64,000 nucleotides of DNA from Limnomonas spitsbergensis (Eukaryota > Chlorophyta > Chlorophyceae > Chlamydomonadales), in NCBI GenBank assembly GCA_037349105.1, contig JAYJMM010000028.1, forward strand, positions 4,712,001 to 4,776,000, read 5' to 3'. The position numbers were made by a program, and so were the translations under genes. Below, one piece after another: positions 30,693 through 44,800 of this stretch. The notes under the pieces are model-generated. The model was not told the DNA's origin. It was given only the letters and a program-made list of their open reading frames with translations, and searched no databases. Within the stretch, counting starts at the first letter, position 1, and each line of letters opens with the position of its first letter.

Positions 30693-30935
30693 TATGTCAG
30701 TGACGTTACACCTCGGGGCCATGCACAAGAAGGCTCGGCCGCAGGTGCGCCCAACTGTTCAGATGGGAGGAATAAAAAACTAAAAGGAAGAGGGGACACA
30801 ATGATGCCGGGATGGCAAACAAGTCCGACGGCATCTGTGCTCCTCTAGAAACTAGCCCTAAACAAATTCTACAACAACATCCACAAAAACATGTGCATCC
30901 CACCCCTGCCCGGCCAGGCACAGCTGGTGAAAGTC
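30693..30935 (+). repeat. dispersed repeat family A, long copy
   Basis: Block one is nearly identical to 8478-8585; block two (ACAACATCCACAAAAACATG, GTGCATCCCACCCCTGCC, GGCACAGCTGGTG) matches 2375-2440. With 2210-2440 it defines the family at about 240 bp. Confidence 0.7.
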
Positions 30936-31020
30936 CGTGGCACCGATAAGGGGGCCTGCCCACCCCTGCTCCCGTACCTACTCCCTGACACTAGGGCATT
31001 GGAAGCATGTAGTACATCCT

Positions 31021-31744
31021 CTACATGCCCGCCAGCACCCCTTGACCAACATCGTTTGCAGTAGCTTGCCTCTCGCCGCTGAGCGCTGCGTCCTCTAGTG
31101 TCAGCCGCACTAAACGCGCCAAGCCAAGGAGGAGGCTGCAAGAGAGGAGGCAGGCCTGCCCCACCCGCCGGCTCTTTTGCAGGTGCTCCTGGTAGACGCT
31201 GTACTCGTGACGTTGCAGTCTGTCAGCTATGGCCGCTGCCATTTGGCGCGTGTCACAGCGGCGACGTCGTCGTGCTGTGGACTTGTAGCGCTGCCTGGCT
31301 GTCTGGCGCTCGGGGATTGGTACTACAAATCGACCTCGCTCGTAACGCAGGATAGGCGCTTTAAACCTCTGCATCCCGCCATGGGGGGCGCTGACGCTGT
31401 CCACGCTGGGCATGGGGCCGCGAAGTGCGCGTCATACAACGATACAAGCAGCTTCGGCCGCAAGCCAAACTGTGGCTGGGAGCGTCGCTGCGGCTTCCTT
31501 GTCGTTACCTGCCGCAATGACCAGGCTGAAGCGTCACACAGCCATATGTCATCTGTGTGTGCTAACACGCCATGTTGTATGCGAGGCTCCTAACATGCAC
31601 GCCCGCTGCAGGCTGGAACCAGGCACGGTAAGCAACCAGTGCCCTTGAGTCTCCTCTGCCAGTCGCCTCCAGTTGCTCCAGCTTGTAGGCTGTGTCCACT
31701 AGGCCATTTTGGGACGGAGAATACCTTCCGGTCAGACGGCACAT
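31021..31744 (-). CDS. weak minus-strand coding candidate
   Basis: GC-rich stretch with two open minus-strand frames. The downstream one (to 31413) includes RFKAPILRYERGRFVVPIPE and MAAAIADRLQRHEYSVYQEH; the upstream one (31744-31562) includes NGLVDTAYKLEQLEATGRGD and ALVAYRAWFQPAAG. Composition suggests coding, but no family or phase-consistent junction was found. Confidence 0.25.
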
Positions 31745-32028
31745 TTGGGGGACAGCTGCTGACCGCTTAAAATTCTCCTGTCATCAGGTCTCTGCACCAT
31801 GTGCAATCTTTGGTGTTCTGTCGACCTGCAAATCGGCAGTCAAGGGCATTCTAAGCGGTTTTTCTTGCTCTTTTAGTCTTATGCCGGTACCACCGCTGTT
31901 TTGAGCAGCCTGAAAAGGTGATGACGTGGGCAGAAATGAAACTCACCCCTTAGGTAGTGCCAAAGCCAAAATCCGGCAGCATGCAACACATATAGCCATA
32001 GGTCGCCAATTCGTTCAACAATAGCCGG

Positions 32029-32145
32029 GTACGCCAATGCCAATGCCGTTGCTGATGAAGTGATGCCCCAATGCCCCAATGCCCAATGCCGATGCCCTAA
32101 TAACCAGATAACCTGATGCCCTGTTGCCCTGATACCCCTGATGGC
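32029..32145 (+). repeat. isolated block of degenerate GATGCC-like repeats
   Basis: Imperfect CCAATGCC, GTTGCTGATG, ATGCCCCA and CTGATGCCC units appear before the main satellite, separated from it by about 150 bp of unique sequence (32146-32300). Confidence 0.7.
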
Positions 32146-32300
32146 AAGGGAAGTAACACCGGGGCCGGCGCCATGAAGAATGGGTCGAAGGCCTAGGTTG
32201 TCCTCAGGGATCGCCTGTACCTAAGGATTCGTTAAATATCACGAAGGATTGAAAACCACACGTAGTTCTTACTTCTTACTTCGAAGGCCTCAGCAAATCT

Positions 32301-32671
32301 CCAGTTTCCCAAATGCCCAGATGCTCAGATCCCCGATTCCTTGATGCCCAGATGCCCAGATTTCCCGATGATCCAATGCCCTGATGCCCCTATAACCTGT
32401 TGCCCCGTCGCCCTGATGCCTCGATCCCCTGATGCCCTGATGCCTAGATGCACAGAAACCCGGATGCCCCGATGCCCAGATGCCCCAATAACCTGTTGCC
32501 CGATGCCCTGATGCCTCGATCCCCTGATGCCTAATCCCCTCGCTCCGATACCCCGACACCTTGATACCCCAATACCCCGATACCCCAATACCCCGATACC
32601 CCTATACCCTGTAACCCCGATACCCCGATTTCCGAAACCCCAATACCCCAAACCTCATTGCCCATCCAGCC
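32301..32671 (+). repeat. degenerate precursor repeats, then 8-bp TACCCCGA block
   Basis: 32301-32540 holds imperfect 9-10 bp units (CAGATGCCC, CTGATGCCC, CCCCGATG). 32545-32620 changes to a fairly regular 8-bp period alternating TACCCCAA and TACCCCGA. It decays toward 32671. Confidence 0.8.
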
Positions 32672-32783
32672 GATGCGCCGATGCGCCGATGCGCCGATGC
32701 GCCGACGCGCCGACGCGCCGACGCGCCGACGCGCCGACGCGCCGAAGCGCCGATGCGCCGATGCGCCGATGCGCCGATGCGCC
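32672..32783 (+). repeat. 8-bp repeat block GATGCGCC / GACGCGCC
   Basis: Exactly 14 units: GATGCGCC x4 (32672-32703), GACGCGCC x5 (32704-32743), GAAGCGCC x1 (32744-32751), GATGCGCC x4 (32752-32783). It joins the hexanucleotide array without any spacer. Confidence 0.95.
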
Positions 32784-32785
32784 GA

Positions 32786-32821
<36 letters not shown>

Positions 32822-35800
32822 TGCCGATGCCGATGCCGATGCCGTTGCCGTTGCCGATGCCGATGCCGATGCCGATGCCGATGCCGATGCCGATGCCGAT
32901 GCCGATGCCGATGCCGATGCCGATGCCGATGCCGATGCCGATGCCGATGCCGATGCCGATGCCGATGCCGATGCCGATGCCGATGCCGATGCCGATGCCG
33001 ATGCCGATGCCGATGCCGATGCCGATGCCGATGCCGATGCCGATGCCGATGCCGATGCCGATGCCGATGCCGATGCCGATGCCGATGCCGATGCCGATGC
33101 CGATGCCGATGCCGATGCCGATGCCGATGCCGATGCCGATGCCGATGCCGATGCCGATGCCGATGCCGATGCCGATGCCGATGCCGATGCCGATGCCGAT
33201 GCCGATGCCGATGCCGATGCCGATGCCGATGCCGATGCCGATGCCGATGCCGATGCCGATGCCGATGCCGATGCCGATGCCGATGCCGATGCCGATGCCG
33301 ATGCCGATGCCGATGCCGATGCCGATGCCGATGCCGATGCCGATGCCGATGCCGATGCCGATGCCGATGCCGATGCCGATGCCGATGCCGATGCCGATGC
33401 CGATGCCGATGCCGATGCCGATGCCGATGCCGATGCCGATGCCGATGCCGATGCCGATGCCGATGCCGATGCCGATGCCGATGCCGATGCCGATGCCGAT
33501 GCCGATGCCGATGCCGATGCCGATGCCGATGCCGATGCCGATGCCGATGCCGATGCCGATGCCGATGCCGATGCCGATGCCGATGCCGATGCCGATGCCG
33601 ATGCCGATGCCGATGCCGATGCCGATGCCGATGCCGATGCCGATGCCGATGCCGATGCCGATGCCGATGCCGATGCCGATGCCGATGCCGATGCCGATGC
33701 CGATGCCGATGCCGATGCCGATGCCGATGCCGATGCCGATGCCGATGCCGATGCCGATGCCGATGCCGATGCCGATGCCGATGCCGATGCCGATGCCGAT
33801 GCCGATGCCGATGCCGATGCCGATGCCGATGCCGATGCCGATGCCGATGCCGATGCCGATGCCGATGCCGATGCCGATGCCGATGCCGATGCCGATGCCG
33901 ATGCCGATGCCGATGCCGATGCCGATGCCGATGCCGATGCCGATGCCGATGCCGATGCCGATGCCGATGCCGATGCCGATGCCGATGCCGATGCCGATGC
34001 CGATGCCGATGCCGATGCCGATGCCGATGCCGATGCCGATGCCGATGCCGATGCCGATGCCGATGCCGATGCCGATGCCGATGCCGATGCCGATGCCGAT
34101 GCCGATGCCGATGCCGATGCCGATGCCGATGCCGATGCCGATGCCGATGCCGATGCCGATGCCGATGCCGATGCCGATGCCGATGCCGATGCCGATGCCG
34201 ATGCCGATGCCGATGCCGATGCGATGCCGATGCCGATGCCGATGCCGATGCCGATGCCGATGCCGATGCCGATGCCGATGCCGATGCCGATGCCGATGCC
34301 GATGCCGATGCCGATGCCGATGCCGATGCCGATGCCGATGCCGATGCCGATGCCGATGCCGATGCCGATGCCGATGCCGATGCCGATGCCGATGCCGATG
34401 CCGATGCCGATGCCGATGCCGATGCCGATGCCGATGCCGATGCCGATGCCGATGCCGATGCCGATGCCGATGCCGATGCCGATGCCGATGCCGATGCCGA
34501 TGCCGATGCCGATGCCGATGCCGATGCCGATGCCGATGCCGATGCCGATGCCGATGCCGATGCCGATGCCGATGCCGATGCCGATGCCGATGCCGATGCC
34601 GATGCCGATGCCGATGCCGATGCCGATGCCGATGCCGATGCCGATGCCGATGCCGATGCCGATGCCGATGCCGATGCCGATGCCGATGCCGATGCCGATG
34701 CCGATGCCGATGCCGATGCCGATGCCGATGCCGATGCCGATGCCGATGCCGATGCCGATGCCGATGCCGATGCCGATGCCGATGCCGATGCCGATGCCGA
34801 TGCCGATGCCGATGCCGATGCCGATGCCGATGCCGATGCCGATGCCGATGCCGATGCCGATGCCGATGCCGATGCCGATGCCGATGCCGATGCCGATGCC
34901 GATGCCGATGCCGATGCCGATGCCGATGCCGATGCCGATGCCGATGCCGATGCCGATGCCGATGCCGATGCCGATGCCGATGCCGATGCCGATGCCGATG
35001 CCGATGCCGATGCCGATGCCGATGCCGATGCCGATGCCGATGCCGATGCCGATGCCGATGCCGATGCCGATGCCGATGCCGATGCCGATGCCGATGCCGA
35101 TGCCGATGCCGATGCCGATGCCGATGCCGATGCCGATGCCGATGCCGATGCCGATGCCGATGCCGATGCCGATGCCGATGCCGATGCCGATGCCGATGCC
35201 GATGCCGATGCCGATGCCGATGCCGATGCCGATGCCGATGCCGATGCCGATGCCGATGCCGATGCCGATGCCGATGCCGATGCCGATGCCGATGCCGATG
35301 CCGATGCCGATGCCGATGCCGATGCCGATGCCGATGCCGATGCCGATGCCGATGCCGATGCCGATGCCGATGCCGATGCCGATGCCGATGCCGATGCCGA
35401 TGCCGATGCCGATGCCGATGCCGATGCCGATGCCGATGCCGATGCCGATGCCGATGCCGATGCCGATGCCGATGCCGATGCCGATGCCGATGCCGATGCC
35501 GATGCCGATGCCGATGCCGATGCCGATGCCGATGCCGATGCCGATGCCGATGCCGATGCCGATGCCGATGCCGATGCCGATGCCGATGCCGATGCCGATG
35601 CCGATGCCGATGCCGATGCCGATGCCGATGCCGATGCCGATGCCGATGCCGATGCCGATGCCGATGCCGATGCCGATGCCGATGCCGATGCCGATGCCGA
35701 TGCCGATGCCGATGCCGATGCCGATGCCGATGCCGATGCCGATGCCGATGCCGATGCCGATGCCGATGCCGATGCCGATGCCGATGCCGATGCCGATGCC

Positions 35801-38800
35801 GATGCCGATGCCGATGCCGATGCCGATGCCGATGCCGATGCCGATGCCGATGCCGATGCCGATGCCGATGCCGATGCCGATGCCGATGCCGATGCCGATG
35901 CCGATGCCGATGCCGATGCCGATGCCGATGCCGATGCCGATGCCGATGCCGATGCCGATGCCGATGCCGATGCCGATGCCGATGCCGATGCCGATGCCGA
36001 TGCCGATGCCGATGCCGATGCCGATGCCGATGCCGATGCCGATGCCGATGCCGATGCCGATGCCGATGCCGATGCCGATGCCGATGCCGATGCCGATGCC
36101 GATGCCGATGCCGATGCCGATGCCGATGCCGATGCCGATGCCGATGCCGATGCCGATGCCGATGCCGATGCCGATGCCGATGCCGATGCCGATGCCGATG
36201 CCGATGCCGATGCCGATGCCGATGCCGATGCCGATGCCGATGCCGATGCCGATGCCGATGCCGATGCCGATGCCGATGCCGATGCCGATGCCGATGCCGA
36301 TGCCGATGCCGATGCCGATGCCGATGCCGATGCCGATGCCGATGCCGATGCCGATGCCGATGCCGATGCCGATGCCGATGCCGATGCCGATGCCGATGCC
36401 GATGCCGATGCCGATGCCGATGCCGATGCCGATGCCGATGCCGATGCCGATGCCGATGCCGATGCCGATGCCGATGCCGATGCCGATGCCGATGCCGATG
36501 CCGATGCCGATGCCGATGCCGATGCCGATGCCGATGCGATGCCGATGCCGATGCCGATGCCGATGCCGATGCCGATGCCGATGCCGATGCCGATGCCGAT
36601 GCCGATGCCGATGCCGATGCCGATGCCGATGCCGATGCCGATGCCGATGCCGATGCCGATGCCGATGCCGATGCCGATGCCGATGCCGATGCCGATGCCG
36701 ATGCCGATGCCGATGCCGATGCCGATGCCGATGCCGATGCCGATGCCGATGCCGATGCCGATGCCGATGCCGATGCCGATGCCGATGCCGATGCCGATGC
36801 CGATGCCGATGCCGATGCCGATGCCGATGCCGATGCCGATGCCGATGCCGATGCCGATGCCGATGCCGATGCCGATGCCGATGCCGATGCCGATGCCGAT
36901 GCCGATGCCGATGCCGATGCCGATGCCGATGCCGATGCCGATGCCGATGCCGATGCCGATGCCGATGCCGATGCCGATGCCGATGCCGATGCCGATGCCG
37001 ATGCCGATGCCGATGCCGATGCCGATGCCGATGCCGATGCCGATGCCGATGCCGATGCCGATGCCGATGCCGATGCCGATGCCGATGCCGATGCCGATGC
37101 CGATGCCGATGCCGATGCCGATGCCGATGCCGATGCCGATGCCGATGCCGATGCCGATGCCGATGCCGATGCCGATGCCGATGCCGATGCCGATGCCGAT
37201 GCCGATGCCGATGCCGATGCCGATGCCGATGCCGATGCCGATGCCGATGCCGATGCCGATGCCGATGCCGATGCCGATGCCGATGCCGATGCCGATGCCG
37301 ATGCCGATGCCGATGCCGATGCCGATGCCGATGCCGATGCCGATGCCGATGCCGATGCCGATGCCGATGCCGATGCCGATGCCGATGCCGATGCCGATGC
37401 CGATGCCGATGCCGATGCCGATGCCGATGCCGATGCCGATGCCGATGCCGATGCCGATGCCGATGCCGATGCCGATGCCGATGCCGATGCCGATGCCGAT
37501 GCCGATGCCGATGCCGATGCCGATGCCGATGCCGATGCCGATGCCGATGCCGATGCCGATGCCGATGCCGATGCCGATGCCGATGCCGATGCCGATGCCG
37601 ATGCCGATGCCGATGCCGATGCCGATGCCGATGCCGATGCCGATGCCGATGCCGATGCCGATGCCGATGCCGATGCCGATGCCGATGCCGATGCCGATGC
37701 CGATGCCGATGCCGATGCCGATGCCGATGCCGATGCCGATGCCGATGCCGATGCCGATGCCGATGCCGATGCCGATGCCGATGCCGATGCCGATGCCGAT
37801 GCCGATGCCGATGCCGATGCCGATGCCGATGCCGATGCCGATGCCGATGCCGATGCCGATGCCGATGCCGATGCCGATGCCGATGCCGATGCCGATGCCG
37901 ATGCCGATGCCGATGCCGATGCCGATGCCGATGCCGATGCCGATGCCGATGCCGATGCCGATGCCGATGCCGATGCCGATGCCGATGCCGATGCCGATGC
38001 CGATGCCGATGCCGATGCCGATGCCGATGCCGATGCCGATGCCGATGCCGATGCCGATGCCGATGCCGATGCCGATGCCGATGCCGATGCCGATGCCGAT
38101 GCCGATGCCGATGCCGATGCCGATGCCGATGCCGATGCCGATGCCGATGCCGATGCCGATGCCGATGCCGATGCCGATGCCGATGCCGATGCCGATGCCG
38201 ATGCCGATGCCGATGCCGATGCCGATGCCGATGCCGATGCCGATGCCGATGCCGATGCCGATGCCGATGCCGATGCCGATGCCGATGCCGATGCCGATGC
38301 CGATGCCGATGCCGATGCCGATGCCGATGCCGATGCCGATGCCGATGCCGATGCCGATGCCGATGCCGATGCCGATGCCGATGCCGATGCCGATGCCGAT
38401 GCCGATGCCGATGCCGATGCCGATGCCGATGCCGATGCCGATGCCGATGCCGATGCCGATGCCGATGCCGATGCCGATGCCGATGCCGATGCCGATGCCG
38501 ATGCCGATGCCGATGCCGATGCCGATGCCGATGCCGATGCCGATGCCGATGCCGATGCCGATGCCGATGCCGATGCCGATGCCGATGCCGATGCCGATGC
38601 CGATGCCGATGCCGATGCCGATGCCGATGCCGATGCCGATGCCGATGCCGATGCCGATGCCGATGCCGATGCCGATGCCGATGCCGATGCCGATGCCGAT
38701 GCCGATGCCGATGCCGATGCCGATGCCGATGCCGATGCCGATGCCGATGCCGATGCCGATGCCGATGCCGATGCCGATGCCGATGCCGATGCCGATGCCG

Positions 38801-41800
38801 ATGCCGATGCCGATGCCGATGCCGATGCCGATGCCGATGCCGATGCCGATGCCGATGCCGATGCCGATGCCGATGCCGATGCCGATGCCGATGCCGATGC
38901 CGATGCCGATGCCGATGCCGATGCCGATGCCGATGCCGATGCCGATGCCGATGCCGATGCCGATGCCGATGCCGATGCCGATGCCGATGCCGATGCCGAT
39001 GCCGATGCCGATGCCGATGCCGATGCCGATGCCGATGCCGATGCCGATGCCGATGCCGATGCCGATGCCGATGCCGATGCCGATGCCGATGCCGATGCCG
39101 ATGCCGATGCCGATGCCGATGCCGATGCCGATGCCGATGCCGATGCCGATGCCGATGCCGATGCCGATGCCGATGCCGATGCCGATGCCGATGCCGATGC
39201 CGATGCCGATGCCGATGCCGATGCCGATGCCGATGCCGATGCCGATGCCGATGCCGATGCCGATGCCGATGCCGATGCCGATGCCGATGCCGATGCCGAT
39301 GCCGATGCCGATGCCGATGCCGATGCCGATGCCGATGCCGATGCCGATGCCGATGCCGATGCCGATGCCGATGCCGATGCCGATGCCGATGCCGATGCCG
39401 ATGCCGATGCCGATGCCGATGCCGATGCCGATGCCGATGCCGATGCCGATGCCGATGCCGATGCCGATGCCGATGCCGATGCCGATGCCGATGCCGATGC
39501 CGATGCCGATGCCGATGCCGATGCCGATGCCGATGCCGATGCCGATGCCGATGCCGATGCCGATGCCGATGCCGATGCCGATGCCGATGCCGATGCCGAT
39601 GCCGATGCCGATGCCGATGCCGATGCCGATGCCGATGCCGATGCCGATGCCGATGCCGATGCCGATGCCGATGCCGATGCCGATGCCGATGCCGATGCCG
39701 ATGCCGATGCCGATGCCGATGCCGATGCCGATGCCGATGCCGATGCCGATGCCGATGCCGATGCCGATGCCGATGCCGATGCCGATGCCGATGCCGATGC
39801 CGATGCCGATGCCGATGCCGATGCCGATGCCGATGCCGATGCCGATGCCGATGCCGATGCCGATGCCGATGCCGATGCCGATGCCGATGCCGATGCCGAT
39901 GCCGATGCCGATGCCGATGCCGATGCCGATGCCGATGCCGATGCCGATGCCGATGCCGATGCCGATGCCGATGCCGATGCCGATGCCGATGCCGATGCCG
40001 ATGCCGATGCCGATGCCGATGCCGATGCCGATGCCGATGCCGATGCCGATGCCGATGCCGATGCCGATGCCGATGCCGATGCCGATGCCGATGCCGATGC
40101 CGATGCCGATGCCGATGCCGATGCCGATGCCGATGCCGATGCCGATGCCGATGCCGATGCCGATGCCGATGCCGATGCCGATGCCGATGCCGATGCCGAT
40201 GCCGATGCCGATGCCGATGCCGATGCCGATGCCGATGCCGATGCCGATGCCGATGCCGATGCCGATGCCGATGCCGATGCCGATGCCGATGCCGATGCCG
40301 ATGCCGATGCCGATGCCGATGCCGATGCCGATGCCGATGCCGATGCCGATGCCGATGCCGATGCCGATGCCGATGCCGATGCCGATGCCGATGCCGATGC
40401 CGATGCCGATGCCGATGCCGATGCCGATGCCGATGCCGATGCCGATGCCGATGCCGATGCCGATGCCGATGCCGATGCCGATGCCGATGCCGATGCCGAT
40501 GCCGATGCCGATGCCGATGCCGATGCCGATGCCGATGCCGATGCCGATGCCGATGCCGATGCCGATGCCGATGCCGATGCCGATGCCGATGCCGATGCCG
40601 ATGCCGATGCCGATGCCGATGCCGATGCCGATGCCGATGCCGATGCCGATGCCGATGCCGATGCCGATGCCGATGCCGATGCCGATGCCGATGCCGATGC
40701 CGATGCCGATGCCGATGCCGATGCCGATGCCGATGCCGATGCCGATGCCGATGCCGATGCCGATGCCGATGCCGATGCCGATGCCGATGCCGATGCCGAT
40801 GCCGATGCCGATGCCGATGCCGATGCCGATGCCGATGCCGATGCCGATGCCGATGCCGATGCCGATGCCGATGCCGATGCCGATGCCGATGCCGATGCCG
40901 ATGCCGATGCCGATGCCGATGCCGATGCCGATGCCGATGCCGATGCCGATGCCGATGCCGATGCCGATGCCGATGCCGATGCCGATGCCGATGCCGATGC
41001 CGATGCCGATGCCGATGCCGATGCCGATGCCGATGCCGATGCCGATGCCGATGCCGATGCCGATGCCGATGCCGATGCCGATGCCGATGCCGATGCCGAT
41101 GCCGATGCCGATGCCGATGCCGATGCCGATGCCGATGCCGATGCCGATGCCGATGCCGATGCCGATGCCGATGCCGATGCCGATGCCGATGCCGATGCCG
41201 ATGCCGATGCCGATGCCGATGCCGATGCCGATGCCGATGCCGATGCCGATGCCGATGCCGATGCCGATGCCGATGCCGATGCCGATGCCGATGCCGATGC
41301 CGATGCCGATGCCGATGCCGATGCCGATGCCGATGCCGATGCCGATGCCGATGCCGATGCCGATGCCGATGCCGATGCCGATGCCGATGCCGATGCCGAT
41401 GCCGATGCCGATGCCGATGCCGATGCCGATGCCGATGCCGATGCCGATGCCGATGCCGATGCCGATGCCGATGCCGATGCCGATGCCGATGCCGATGCCG
41501 ATGCCGATGCCGATGCCGATGCCGATGCCGATGCCGATGCCGATGCCGATGCCGATGCCGATGCCGATGCCGATGCCGATGCCGATGCCGATGCCGATGC
41601 CGATGCCGATGCCGATGCCGATGCCGATGCCGATGCCGATGCCGATGCCGATGCCGATGCCGATGCCGATGCCGATGCCGATGCCGATGCCGATGCCGAT
41701 GCCGATGCCGATGCCGATGCCGATGCCGATGCCGATGCCGATGCCGATGCCGATGCCGATGCCGATGCCGATGCCGATGCCGATGCCGATGCCGATGCCG

Positions 41801-44800
41801 ATGCCGATGCCGATGCCGATGCCGATGCCGATGCCGATGCCGATGCCGATGCCGATGCCGATGCCGATGCCGATGCCGATGCCGATGCCGATGCCGATGC
41901 CGATGCCGATGCCGATGCCGATGCCGATGCCGATGCCGATGCCGATGCCGATGCCGATGCCGATGCCGATGCCGATGCCGATGCCGATGCCGATGCCGAT
42001 GCCGATGCCGATGCCGATGCCGATGCCGATGCCGATGCCGATGCCGATGCCGATGCCGATGCCGATGCCGATGCCGATGCCGATGCCGATGCCGATGCCG
42101 ATGCCGATGCCGATGCCGATGCCGATGCCGATGCCGATGCCGATGCCGATGCCGATGCCGATGCCGATGCCGATGCCGATGCCGATGCCGATGCCGATGC
42201 CGATGCCGATGCCGATGCCGATGCCGATGCCGATGCCGATGCCGATGCCGATGCCGATGCCGATGCCGATGCCGATGCCGATGCCGATGCCGATGCCGAT
42301 GCCGATGCCGATGCCGATGCCGATGCCGATGCCGATGCCGATGCCGATGCCGATGCCGATGCCGATGCCGATGCCGATGCCGATGCCGATGCCGATGCCG
42401 ATGCCGATGCCGATGCCGATGCCGATGCCGATGCCGATGCCGATGCCGATGCCGATGCCGATGCCGATGCCGATGCCGATGCCGATGCCGATGCCGATGC
42501 CGATGCCGATGCCGATGCCGATGCCGATGCCGATGCCGATGCCGATGCCGATGCCGATGCCGATGCCGATGCCGATGCCGATGCCGATGCCGATGCCGAT
42601 GCCGATGCCGATGCCGATGCCGATGCCGATGCCGATGCCGATGCCGATGCCGATGCCGATGCCGATGCCGATGCCGATGCCGATGCCGATGCCGATGCCG
42701 ATGCCGATGCCGATGCCGATGCCGATGCCGATGCCGATGCCGATGCCGATGCCGATGCCGATGCCGATGCCGATGCCGATGCCGATGCCGATGCCGATGC
42801 CGATGCCGATGCCGATGCCGATGCCGATGCCGATGCCGATGCCGATGCCGATGCCGATGCCGATGCCGATGCCGATGCCGATGCCGATGCCGATGCCGAT
42901 GCCGATGCCGATGCCGATGCCGATGCCGATGCCGATGCCGATGCCGATGCCGATGCCGATGCCGATGCCGATGCCGATGCCGATGCCGATGCCGATGCCG
43001 ATGCCGATGCCGATGCCGATGCCGATGCCGATGCCGATGCCGATGCCGATGCCGATGCCGATGCCGATGCCGATGCCGATGCCGATGCCGATGCCGATGC
43101 CGATGCCGATGCCGATGCCGATGCCGATGCCGATGCCGATGCCGATGCCGATGCCGATGCCGATGCCGATGCCGATGCCGATGCCGATGCCGATGCCGAT
43201 GCCGATGCCGATGCCGATGCCGATGCCGATGCCGATGCCGATGCCGATGCCGATGCCGATGCCGATGCCGATGCCGATGCCGATGCCGATGCCGATGCCG
43301 ATGCCGATGCCGATGCCGATGCCGATGCCGATGCCGATGCCGATGCCGATGCCGATGCCGATGCCGATGCCGATGCCGATGCCGATGCCGATGCCGATGC
43401 CGATGCCGATGCCGATGCCGATGCCGATGCCGATGCCGATGCCGATGCCGATGCCGATGCCGATGCCGATGCCGATGCCGATGCCGATGCCGATGCCGAT
43501 GCCGATGCCGATGCCGATGCCGATGCCGATGCCGATGCCGATGCCGATGCCGATGCCGATGCCGATGCCGATGCCGATGCCGATGCCGATGCCGATGCCG
43601 ATGCCGATGCCGATGCCGATGCCGATGCCGATGCCGATGCCGATGCCGATGCCGATGCCGATGCCGATGCCGATGCCGATGCCGATGCCGATGCCGATGC
43701 CGATGCCGATGCCGATGCCGATGCCGATGCCGATGCCGATGCCGATGCCGATGCCGATGCCGATGCCGATGCCGATGCCGATGCCGATGCCGATGCCGAT
43801 GCCGATGCCGATGCCGATGCCGATGCCGATGCCGATGCCGATGCCGATGCCGATGCCGATGCCGATGCCGATGCCGATGCCGATGCCGATGCCGATGCCG
43901 ATGCCGATGCCGATGCCGATGCCGATGCCGATGCCGATGCCGATGCCGATGCCGATGCCGATGCCGATGCCGATGCCGATGCCGATGCCGATGCCGATGC
44001 CGATGCCGATGCCGATGCCGATGCCGATGCCGATGCCGATGCCGATGCCGATGCCGATGCCGATGCCGATGCCGATGCCGATGCCGATGCCGATGCCGAT
44101 GCCGATGCCGATGCCGATGCCGATGCCGATGCCGATGCCGATGCCGATGCCGATGCCGATGCCGATGCCGATGCCGATGCCGATGCCGATGCCGATGCCG
44201 ATGCCGATGCCGATGCCGATGCCGATGCCGATGCCGATGCCGATGCCGATGCCGATGCCGATGCCGATGCCGATGCCGATGCCGATGCCGATGCCGATGC
44301 CGATGCCGATGCCGATGCCGATGCCGATGCCGATGCCGATGCCGATGCCGATGCCGATGCCGATGCCGATGCCGATGCCGATGCCGATGCCGATGCCGAT
44401 GCCGATGCCGATGCCGATGCCGATGCCGATGCCGATGCCGATGCCGATGCCGATGCCGATGCCGATGCCGATGCCGATGCCGATGCCGATGCCGATGCCG
44501 ATGCCGATGCCGATGCCGATGCCGATGCCGATGCCGATGCCGATGCCGATGCCGATGCCGATGCCGATGCCGATGCCGATGCCGATGCCGATGCCGATGC
44601 CGATGCCGATGCCGATGCCGATGCCGATGCCGATGCCGATGCCGATGCCGATGCCGATGCCGATGCCGATGCCGATGCCGATGCCGATGCCGATGCCGAT
44701 GCCGATGCCGATGCCGATGCCGATGCCGATGCCGATGCCGATGCCGATGCCGATGCCGATGCCGATGCCGATGCCGATGCCGATGCCGATGCCGATGCCG

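Noticed and set aside
32545..32650. C-rich TACCCC units as telomeric repeats
   Set aside because: The period is 8 with alternating TACCCCAA/TACCCCGA, and the block grades into GATGCGCC units; it matches no known telomere repeat and is not at an end.
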